From JAGOEF01 sp029564465 (GTDB taxonomy: Bacteria > Bacteroidota > Bacteroidia > Bacteroidales > ML635J-15), in NCBI GenBank assembly GCA_029564465.1, contig JAKQPY010000280.1:1-38007 (forward strand): a stretch of 38,007 nucleotides of DNA, in the 5' to 3' direction. The notes below the pieces were generated by a model that was given only the letters and a program-made list of their open reading frames with translations, was not told the origin of the DNA and made no database searches. A program made the position numbers and the translations under genes. How positions within the stretch are numbered: the first letter of the stretch is position 1; the number at the start of each line of letters is the position of its first letter. This document shows positions 32,501-38,007 of the stretch, piece after piece.

Positions 32501-34725
32501 GAACCTATTACTTCAGGGCACGCTCCTCGGGAGGATGCTGGGGCCCCGAAGGCAGCGCCACCGTAACCATTAATCCCGCCCCAACCGCTGTTAGCGTTTC
32601 GGGAGGAGGCAGCTTCTGCGGTGGATCTGCAACACTCACTGCAACCGGTGGTACGGGCGGAACAATCTATTATCAGGGAACCACCAGTGGTGGAACCAGC
32701 ACTGCAACCCCTTCGTCATCACAAACCGTAAGCAGTTCCGGCACCTACTACTTCAGGGCCCGCAACACCGATGGTTGCTGGGGTACCGAAGGCAGCGCCA
32801 CAGTTACCATAAACACTGTGCCCACAGCCGTAAGTGTTTCGGGTGGCGGAACCCAGTGCGGTGGAACCATGACACTTACGGCTACCGGTGGTAGCGGAGG
32901 AACCATCTACTGGCAGGGAACCACCAGTGGTGGAACCAGCACTGCCACGGCCTCGTCGTCGCAAACCGTAAGCAGCTCGGGAACCTACTATTTCAGGGCC
33001 CGCTCATCACTCGGTTGCTGGGGACCCGAAGGCAGCGCCACGGTTACCATTAATTCCGTTCCTGCCGCCGTTACCGTTTCGGGCGGAGGTTTATACTGCG
33101 GTACCAATCCAACACTTACAGCTTCGGGTGGAGCCGGTGGAACCATATACTGGCAAAACACCACCACCAACGGAACCAGCACTGCCACAGCCTCGTCGTC
33201 GCAAACCGTAAGCAGCAGCGGAACCTATTATTTCAGGGCACAATCTGCCGCCGGTTGCTGGGGTGCTCAAGGCAGCGCCACCGTGAGCGTAAATCCTGCG
33301 GTTTCTGTCAATTTAAGTATGACCGAAGAATCGGCTCCCGGTGCACAGGATGGAACAGCTACCGCATCGGTTACCGGTGGTACCTCACCATTTAACTATA
33401 CTTGGACATCCCCCGCATCAGGTAATCCGGCAACCGGTCTGGCTGCAGGATACTACTGCCTTACCGTGCAGGATAATGTGGGTTGTACTGCCACCGACTG
33501 CATAACCATAACCCTTGCAAATCAACCCAACCCGCCCACTGCGCAGTTTACAGCCGATCAGGTGAGTGGTTGTGGTAGTCTTGCAGTGCAGTTCACCGAT
33601 CAAAGTACCAACAACCCGACTTCGTGGCAATGGCAATTCGGAGATGGAGCCAACTCAACTGAGCAAAACCCCTTGCATCTTTACACAGCGGCCGGCCAGT
33701 ACACCGTTACCCTGACCGTAAGCAATGCCGATGGCAGCGACGACCTCGAAATGACCAACTACATCACCGTATGGCCCACGCTGATTGTCAACCTTTCGAT
33801 GACGCAGGAATCTGCTGAAGGCGCTGCCGATGGCACTGTTACAGCTTCGGTCGACGGAGGAACCGCTCCGTTCCAGTTCATCTGGTCGGTGGCCGGGTCC
33901 GGAAGCGTTCTTACGGGACTTACTGCAGGCGAATATTGCGTAACAGTAAACGATAATAATGAATGTAACGACGCAAACTGCATTACCCTTACTGTGGCCG
34001 GCAGCAACCCACTCGATGCACTGTTTACGGCACAGCAGGAGGGTACATGCGGAAGCGCTACGGTAACATTTACCGATAACAGTACCGGTGGAGCAACCCA
34101 ATGGCTTTGGAGCTTTGGCGACGGCGCCGAATCGAATGAGCAGAACCCGCAACATTTCTACGCTACCCACGGGGTATATCAGGTAACACTTCAAATTGGC
34201 GATGGCCAATACACCGACAGCTACAGCATTAATATCACCGTGTTTGAACAACCTCAGCTCAGTTTCGAAGTCACCAATGTGTCGGAAGAAGGTGCTGCCG
34301 ATGGCGCCATCCAGTTAATCATCACCGGTGGTGCCATGCCTTATATCATCAACTGGTCAAACGGCCAGCACACACCCTTCATTTCAGGTTTAACCCAGGG
34401 CATGTATTCGGTGGGTGTAATCGACAACAATGGTTGTTTTGCTACCGGGGCAACAACAGTAGGCGTTGAGGTAGGCATCGGAACCGAATCAGGTTCCGTG
34501 CTGAGTCTCTACCCCAACCCTGCCCACGAAGCCATCACCCTCACTTCCGACCGACCACTGGGCGATATCGCCATCACCGATGCACTCGGAAGGGTTTGTC
34601 AAAGAATCAACGCAAACACCGAAACCATCACCCTGAGCATCTCCGACCTGCCTGCCGGGCTATACATGCTCCGCTGCACCCGGGGCGATGATTCCCGAAT
34701 CCTAAAATTCGTCAAAACCGAATAA
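29506..34725 (+). CDS. Giant M14 zinc carboxypeptidase with Ig-like, PKD and SprB repeats and T9SS tail
   Basis: This 1739-residue paralogue of the gene just upstream has a signal peptide (1-22, ending IVAQ) and an M14 domain with zinc ligands His176, Glu179 and His283 and catalytic Glu366. A regulatory-like domain follows (about 395-485), two PKD domains (about 495-650, the second WNFGDGTTSTEVNP), an Ig-like module (WYDAATNGN...STTYYV), an unnamed module shared with the paralogue (about 705-850), five 80-residue Ig-like repeats (866-1265; core GTIYWQGTTSGG, TYYFRARS, GCWGPEGSATVTIN), then SprB-like and PKD modules alternating (about 1266-1650) and a T9SS type A tail (LYPNPAHEAITL). The enzyme should act at the cell surface; the repeats probably hold it away from the surface or bind a target. 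The segment coding for the unnamed module has codon use unlike its surroundings. Confidence 0.92.
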   Translation: MKKLFIILALLLVSGIVPIVAQQNSNLSYAYDKLAEREEFYFSFTCESLPLLMELTQKISLDNVKGSTVYAYANPVEFEEFLAYNIEFEPVWDYYNTPKAITMATTVAQMANWDRYPTYDVYLQMMNNFVTNYPNLCRLETIGNSVNGKSIVCLVISDNVNTDEDEPEFFWTGTIHGDETTGWIMTMRLADYLLSNYGTNTQATNLVNEMEIYINPLSNPDGTYYGSSSYTSIVNGRRYNANNYDLNRNFPTVNGTSYTLQPEINIMMTYATDHDFVMSANTHGGAEVVNYPWDAWRSDERPPVDQNWWEFVSSVYVDNVFAVSPSNYFTDLYADGITEGGDWYKISGGRQDYMNWYHNCREVTLEISDTKMLGVESLNAYWGYNRQAMLDYTQQALYGFRGIVTDACTGTALSDVKVEISGHDADHSEVYSSAPVGNYHRPIYAGTYNVTFSKTGYTSKTLPVTVTNNNSTRLDVQLVPTSVATPAFTATPTSVPIGGTAAFTDQTSGTVTSRNWTFEQGTPGTATTQNPTVTYNTVGLFDATLQIVSAGCTLSLTKPNYINVYTPGAPTPGFTCDVTSTCIGIVSFTNTSTDATSYLWNFGDGTTSTEVNPVHTYTIDGVYTVSLTATNAYGNNILTQNNLITVDLPEAPTTTSAQNCGPASLTLNAAGNGTLEWYDAATNGNLITTGTSYTNNFTNSTTYYVQSGRSPHTYYVGNTDSNTNGGNHTNNAYYLIFTAISDFRLVSVEVNAGTTAGNRIIQLRNSAGTVLQSVTANLPTGISRVTLNFDIPAGEDYQLRCGTTNPNLYRNNAGVSYPYTVDGVVSITGTNANQTVYYYFYDWEVLVGDECISARTPVSAIINEVPNAPTVTGGGTFCANSAILTASGAGDHNMYFQGTDANGTSTANETSSYEATASGTYYFRVQTGSGCWGPSAGATVTLNTLPAAVSVSGGGTQCGGTMTLTATGGTGGTIYWQGTTSGGTNTATPSASQTVSASGTYYFRARSSGGCWGPEGSATVTINPAPTAVSVSGGGSFCGGSATLTATGGTGGTIYYQGTTSGGTSTATPSSSQTVSSSGTYYFRARNTDGCWGTEGSATVTINTVPTAVSVSGGGTQCGGTMTLTATGGSGGTIYWQGTTSGGTSTATASSSQTVSSSGTYYFRARSSLGCWGPEGSATVTINSVPAAVTVSGGGLYCGTNPTLTASGGAGGTIYWQNTTTNGTSTATASSSQTVSSSGTYYFRAQSAAGCWGAQGSATVSVNPAVSVNLSMTEESAPGAQDGTATASVTGGTSPFNYTWTSPASGNPATGLAAGYYCLTVQDNVGCTATDCITITLANQPNPPTAQFTADQVSGCGSLAVQFTDQSTNNPTSWQWQFGDGANSTEQNPLHLYTAAGQYTVTLTVSNADGSDDLEMTNYITVWPTLIVNLSMTQESAEGAADGTVTASVDGGTAPFQFIWSVAGSGSVLTGLTAGEYCVTVNDNNECNDANCITLTVAGSNPLDALFTAQQEGTCGSATVTFTDNSTGGATQWLWSFGDGAESNEQNPQHFYATHGVYQVTLQIGDGQYTDSYSINITVFEQPQLSFEVTNVSEEGAADGAIQLIITGGAMPYIINWSNGQHTPFISGLTQGMYSVGVIDNNGCFATGATTVGVEVGIGTESGSVLSLYPNPAHEAITLTSDRPLGDIAITDALGRVCQRINANTETITLSISDLPAGLYMLRCTRGDDSRILKFVKTE
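32101..33300 (+). repeat. Five in-phase 240-base tandem repeats
   Basis: Five units begin at 32101, 32341, 32581, 32821 and 33061 with no length change between any of them. Each codes for one 80-residue Ig-like module of the giant carboxypeptidase. Units 2-4 are the most alike and share long identical runs; units 1 and 5 have drifted further. This suggests recent unit duplication inside an older array. Confidence 0.95.
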
Positions 34726-34742
34726 CCAAACCTAAGGATTTT

Positions 34743-34773
34743 AAAAACGCTCCGCACGGGGCGTTTTTATTTT
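34743..34773 (+). terminator. Intrinsic terminator of the carboxypeptidase pair
   Basis: AAAAACGCTCC (34743-34753) pairs with GGGGCGTTTTT (34758-34768), with one G-U pair and a GCAC loop. The downstream arm merges into TTTTTATTTT. It lies 17 bases after the stop codon. Because of its A-run on the left it could act on the minus strand too, at the end of the GH97 transcript, though repeats intervene. Confidence 0.9.
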
Positions 34774-34794
34774 GCCACTATCCAAGGCTGCTGT

Positions 34795-34863
34795 GCCTGT
34801 CCGAGCCTGTCCGAGCCGGTCACCGAGCCGGTCACCGAGCGGAGTCGAGGTGGAGTCGAGGTG
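34795..34863. repeat. Stacked doublets of short GAG/TCGAGG repeats
   Basis: Three different units each occur twice in a row: GCCTGTCCGA (34795-34814), GCCGGTCACCGA (34815-34838), and a (GC/GT)GGAGTCGAG 11-mer (34839-34860). Related words (GGCGGAGTCGAGGCG) continue to about 34910. The GGTCACCGAGCGGAGTCGAGGTG part is close to the reverse complement of 37765-37790 on the other side of the GH97 gene. Confidence 0.85.
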
Positions 34864-34940
34864 CCCGGCGAGAAAACCGCGAAGCCGAGGCGGAGTCGAG
34901 GCGAAGTCTAGATGTCGAAGCACCACGCTTGTTTCACCAA

Positions 34941-37526
34941 CTACTCCACCACCACCTCATCACAAAACAACCACGCCTTTTTGCCACGTCCCTGATGCCA
35001 CGATGGACACACCCCGACGTTTTCGGCAACCACCCTCACATAACGCCCGCTAAGTTTCCCCACGGCTACCGAAACGCTTGCAATCCGCGTAATCCCTGCC
35101 GAACCCTCATCGCTGGCTTCCGGAGTTTTTTCGGCAATAGTTTTAAAACTATTTCCATCCGTCGAAACCGAAAACACCACCCGTTTCGGGGCAAATATCC
35201 AATCATTGGGCGAGTCGAGAAACGCCGTCGAAATGCTTGTAATGTCGGTTACGCTGCCCAAATCAAGCACAACATCCATATCATTACCCTCAAAACCCTG
35301 CCAGTTTGCAGCGAAGTTGTAGTTACCCCTGATACCGTCGCTTAATGCTTTATTTCCCGATGCAGCAAACTTCATACTGAAATTATTCACGTACTTCACG
35401 GGTTTCTGATAGGCGCGGTGAGTGGTGGCTTTTTCGCCAATCGTTGCCGATTTGGCAAATACCGGCATTTTCTCCTTCGATTGTTGATTGAAATCTTTCA
35501 CACTGCTACATCCTTCTGCCGATTCTTTCCAGCGACTCAATTTCATTACCCAACCCCCCGTTTTCGAAAGCGCTGCCAACAGGCTGTCGCCCGAACTGAC
35601 TTTTAACCTGAAATATTCAATGCTTCCGGGCGACTTCTCCCAGTCGCATTCCCTGGCATCACACCATATTTCGGCCAAATAGCTGCCTTCGTTTCCAAGA
35701 TACCACAGCGGAATTGTCAGCAAACGGCAATTCTCGTCAGTAATGGCGCCCACATACCATGTGTCGCCGTAACGACGTGCCGTGCAAACATAATCACCCG
35801 GGCGGCACAACGGTATAATGCTTTCGTGCCAGCTGCACGGAATATCTTCGATAAAGCCGAATGCCGGCACATTTTCGTAATTCTCGATCATATCCGAAAC
35901 CATCATCATCGGGCTGTAAAACACCACATACAGGGCCAATTGATGCGATAGGGTACAATACAGCCGTTTGTTCTTTTCGGGGCTGTGATTCACCTTAAAA
36001 ATCCCCGGAGTATAGTCCGCCGGGCCTGCCACAAAGCGTGTAAACGGCAATATCGTGGTGTGCGATGGGGGCGTGGCCTTGTAGGTGGCGTTCCATTCAT
36101 TGCCCCGTATGGCTTCCTGCGACATCAGGTTGGGCCAGGTGCGGTCGAGTCCTGTCGGTTTTATACTTTCGTGCACATCAAGGCAAATCTGATATTTAGC
36201 CGCTGTTTCAACCACCCGCTGATAATGCTTCACCATATACTGCCCGTGGTGCGGATACCCTTCCGGGATAACCGGTCCGGCATAGCCCGTTTTCAGGTAG
36301 CCGATACCCAGTTTCCGGCACAATTGCATCGCGCTGTCGAGTTGGGCTTCATACATGGGTATATTACAGCCCGTTTCGTGATGCGATATAAAACGAACCC
36401 CTTTCGAATCGGCATAGCGAACCACCTTGTCAAGGTCAAATCCCTTGGCCGGAGCACAAAAATCCTGCACCGCCACGCTATTGCCCGCCCATGTTTCCCA
36501 ACCCTTGTTCCAGCCCTCGGCCAGCACAGCCTCAATGCCATGCGCTGCTGCAAAGTCGATATATTCCTTTGTGCGTTCGGTGGTGGCACCCTGCTGCGGG
36601 CCTTCGAACCAGGTGTATTTCCCGATGTGCATGCCCCACCATATACCCACAAATTTCACAGGCCGTATCCACGAGGTATCTTCAATACGGCAATCCTCAT
36701 TCAAATTTTGAATCAGATGGCTTGTCGCCATTCCGCCCGCATTCATCCCGATTATTATGCAGCGCCACGGGCTTGTAAACGGTGTCTCAACCCGCGCAGC
36801 GATACCATCGGGCTCCGGCCACAGCGCTGTTCTGAAAACCGGTTTTCCGGCCTCGCTTTGTTGCAGATACATTTCGGAATAGTTCACCAGTGCAGCTTCG
36901 TGAACACACAACCAAACACCATCTTTGGTACTTACCGTCATCGGGGTAGCCGCGTCAGGCACCTCCGAAAGCCGGGTGTTTCTATACAGCGATTCATACG
37001 CAAATTCGCCGGCCGGTATCCACCACACACTGTCGTCAGCAGCAAAACGGAAGCCTGTGTTTTCCGAAACAATGTACAAACTGTCGCCAACCTGCCCGGG
37101 AATTGTGTACCGGAACGCCACCCCGTCGTCGTAGGCCCTTACCGTAAGCACCAGATTGCGTTGCAGCCTGCTGTATTCCTTCAGGGTAATCACCGTTTCG
37201 TTATAAAAATTTTTTATGCTGGCATCAGTGCCCCATACCGGCGACCAGGTTTCATTCATACTGTGTCGGCGAATATCAACCACCTCGAGGCTGTCGCCAA
37301 AATCTTCCGCATCACTGAACGTGAACCCCATGGGAGACTCCGAAATCACTTCGTTGTTATTGCAAAAAACACGGTACCGAAGAACGTTGTGTTTCGTGCT
37401 AATATCGATGCGTATGCTGCCATCGGGCGACAGGGTTTCCACCACCGACCCGCGATGACTGCACGAGGCCAGGGCCACCAAACACGGCATCACAATATAC
37501 ATCAGGTGTTTTACAGACTTTTTCAT
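34941..37526 (-). CDS. GH97 family glycoside hydrolase lipoprotein with C-terminal discoidin-like domain
   Basis: This is an 861-residue SusB-type enzyme that should release sugars from alpha-linked glycans. The lipoprotein signal ends LVALASC with Cys22. An N-terminal beta-sandwich covers about residues 28-285. The catalytic barrel (about 290-560) begins PVKFVGIWWGMHIGKYTWF and includes EAVLAEGWNKGWE, FISHHETGC, LDVHESIKPTG and RGNEWNA. The GH97 C-terminal domain follows (about 590-680). The last 130 residues resemble an F5/8 type C domain (VVLDLGSVTDITSI, then SGRYVRVVAENVG). Position 'LKTGY' has Gly where, as I recall, retaining GH97 enzymes have a nucleophilic Asp, so I infer an inverting, SusB-like mechanism. 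Start: the ATG at 37526 begins the lipoprotein signal; 37550 would add eight residues. No susC/susD pair is adjacent. Confidence 0.92.
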   Translation of the reverse strand: MKKSVKHLMYIVMPCLVALASCSHRGSVVETLSPDGSIRIDISTKHNVLRYRVFCNNNEVISESPMGFTFSDAEDFGDSLEVVDIRRHSMNETWSPVWGTDASIKNFYNETVITLKEYSRLQRNLVLTVRAYDDGVAFRYTIPGQVGDSLYIVSENTGFRFAADDSVWWIPAGEFAYESLYRNTRLSEVPDAATPMTVSTKDGVWLCVHEAALVNYSEMYLQQSEAGKPVFRTALWPEPDGIAARVETPFTSPWRCIIIGMNAGGMATSHLIQNLNEDCRIEDTSWIRPVKFVGIWWGMHIGKYTWFEGPQQGATTERTKEYIDFAAAHGIEAVLAEGWNKGWETWAGNSVAVQDFCAPAKGFDLDKVVRYADSKGVRFISHHETGCNIPMYEAQLDSAMQLCRKLGIGYLKTGYAGPVIPEGYPHHGQYMVKHYQRVVETAAKYQICLDVHESIKPTGLDRTWPNLMSQEAIRGNEWNATYKATPPSHTTILPFTRFVAGPADYTPGIFKVNHSPEKNKRLYCTLSHQLALYVVFYSPMMMVSDMIENYENVPAFGFIEDIPCSWHESIIPLCRPGDYVCTARRYGDTWYVGAITDENCRLLTIPLWYLGNEGSYLAEIWCDARECDWEKSPGSIEYFRLKVSSGDSLLAALSKTGGWVMKLSRWKESAEGCSSVKDFNQQSKEKMPVFAKSATIGEKATTHRAYQKPVKYVNNFSMKFAASGNKALSDGIRGNYNFAANWQGFEGNDMDVVLDLGSVTDITSISTAFLDSPNDWIFAPKRVVFSVSTDGNSFKTIAEKTPEASDEGSAGITRIASVSVAVGKLSGRYVRVVAENVGVCPSWHQGRGKKAWLFCDEVVVE

Positions 37527-37646
37527 AATAATTCCTTCTTTTCGATGCACTCAAAACAAAGATAATTATTTTCACACAGATACCTCGCCAACGAATTCCA
37601 CCCTTCAATCAACAAATCTTTAATCAAAAAATCTCTCATAGGGGGC

Positions 37647-37733
37647 GCGATATAGGAGACGCGATAAAGGAGACGGGATATAGGAGACGGGATATAGGAG
37701 ACGCGATAAAGGAGACGCGATAAATCGCGTCTC
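37647..37733. repeat. 14-base tandem repeats ending in a 22-base palindrome
   Basis: Five 14-base units of the form G(C/G)GATA(T/A)AGGAGAC follow each other from 37647 to 37716. The last runs into GAGACGCGAT - AA - ATCGCGTCTC (37712-37733), a perfect inverted repeat. Such GAGACGCGAT palindromes are familiar as dispersed repeats in Bacteroidetes and some other bacteria. Confidence 0.9.
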
Positions 37734-37764
37734 TACGGGTGGGGAAACGGCTCGGACATTTCGA

Positions 37765-37790
37765 CACTTCGACTCCGCTCAGTGACCAGC
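37765..37790 (-). repeat. Dispersed GGTCACTGAGCGGAGTCGAAGTG-type element
   Basis: Read on the minus strand this matches the repeat around 34827-34862 at most positions, in the opposite orientation. Together the two copies bracket the GH97 gene as inverted repeats. Confidence 0.7.
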
Positions 37791-37804
37791 TCAATGTAAA
37801 GTTG

Positions 37805-38007
37805 TGCAAACGGCTCGGAGGAGCATGCAAACGGTTCGGAGGTGCGTTCAAACGGCTCGGAGGAGCATGCAAACGGCTCGGAGGTGAGTGCAAACGGCTC
37901 GGAGGAGCGTGCAAACGGCTCGGAGGAGCATGCAAACGGCTCGGAGGTGCGTGCAAACGGTTCGGAGGAGCGTGCAAACGGCTCGGAGGTGCGTTCAAAC
38001 GGTTCGG
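37805..38007. repeat. 21-base tandem repeat array, cut by the window end
   Basis: Nine full units and a partial tenth of TGCAAACGGCTCGGAGGAGC(A/G) start at 37805 and recur every 21 bases to the end of the window. Units differ at a few set positions: TGC or TTC at the start, CGGCTCGG or CGGTTCGG in the middle, and GGAGCA, GGAGCG, GGTGCG or GGTGAG at the end. On the minus strand each unit reads as APP(S/N)RLH without a stop. Confidence 0.95.

Larger units (their letters stand above)
37527..38007. other. Repeat-filled gene-free end of the window
   Basis: No credible gene is seen. It contains an A+T-rich part just upstream of the GH97 gene (37551-37640), then the 14-base repeats, the palindrome at 37712-37733, the TCGACTCCGCTCAG element at 37765-37790 and the 21-base array. 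A 120-codon open frame runs through the repeats on the minus strand, but it is explained by the repeat period. Confidence 0.8.

Noticed and set aside
32101..33300. CRISPR or other non-coding repeat array
   Set aside because: The 240-base units are coding, in phase, and read as Ig-like protein modules.
35985..37565. A 526-codon open frame on the plus strand opposite the GH97 gene
   Set aside because: It is antisense to a clear GH97 enzyme and its Arg/His/Pro-rich product has no domain; the high G+C of the true gene removes stops from this frame.
37636..37998. A 120-codon open frame on the minus strand (APPSRLH repeats)
   Set aside because: It is explained by the 21-base and 14-base repeats having no stop in that frame; there is no promoter, signal or domain.
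37805..38007. CRISPR array
   Set aside because: The units are directly adjacent with no spacers, and no cas genes are present.

Overview
This 38 kb stretch looks like chromosomal DNA of a Bacteroidetes bacterium, probably order Bacteroidales. The clues are: promoters of the Bacteroidetes type (TTTG or TTG, 17-20 bases, then TAnnTTTG) in front of several genes; few Shine-Dalgarno sites; three secreted proteins ending in type IX secretion (T9SS) type A sorting domains; a PorV/PorQ-family protein; a SusB-like GH97 lipoprotein; and an RND efflux operon ending in a small PG0541-type gene. No genus can be fixed from sequence reading alone.

Layout. (1) 165-6465, minus strand: cvpA, then rimP-nusA-infB-dus, the conserved translation/transcription-factor cluster. 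rimP has its own promoter and a GC-rich hairpin in its leader. (2) 6602-13090: a divergent acyl-ACP thioesterase, an AT-rich T9SS cargo gene, a convergent DUF5916 outer-membrane-type protein whose stop codon overlaps that of the cargo gene, and an S37-type serine peptidase. (3) 13280-19980: a TetR regulator followed by a TolC / adaptor lipoprotein / RND pump / PG0541-like operon, closed by a hairpin that can also terminate the facing tRNA-His gene. (4) 20040-25818: tRNA-His, purS and pssA (4-base overlap), a PorV/PorQ-family protein, a DUF3887-alpha/beta hydrolase, a bifunctional-nuclease-family protein and a nucleoside permease. (5) 25819-26647: a gene-free stretch with hairpins and a decayed second copy of the tail of the permease gene. 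(6) 26648-34725: two adjacent paralogous M14 zinc carboxypeptidases with PKD, Ig-like and SprB-like modules and T9SS tails; the second carries five in-phase 240-base repeats. A strong terminator follows. (7) 34795-38007: a GH97 lipoprotein flanked on both sides by short dispersed or tandem repeats, ending in a 21-base repeat array that runs off the window.

How the genes work together. The rimP-nusA-infB-dus group serves ribosome maturation, transcription elongation and translation initiation. The TetR-to-PG0541 block is a self-contained regulated efflux system. The T9SS cargo proteins, S37 peptidase, DUF5916 protein, GH97 enzyme and nucleoside permease fit a life of degrading external protein, polysaccharide and nucleic-acid material. 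I see no phage, transposase, CRISPR array or defence island. Nothing here is convincingly an undescribed multi-gene system; the items most worth a second look are the tRNA-His acceptor stem, the rimP-nusA leader hairpin, the PG0541-like fourth gene of the efflux operon, the tandem carboxypeptidase pair with its repeat array and mosaic segment, and the decayed permease tail.
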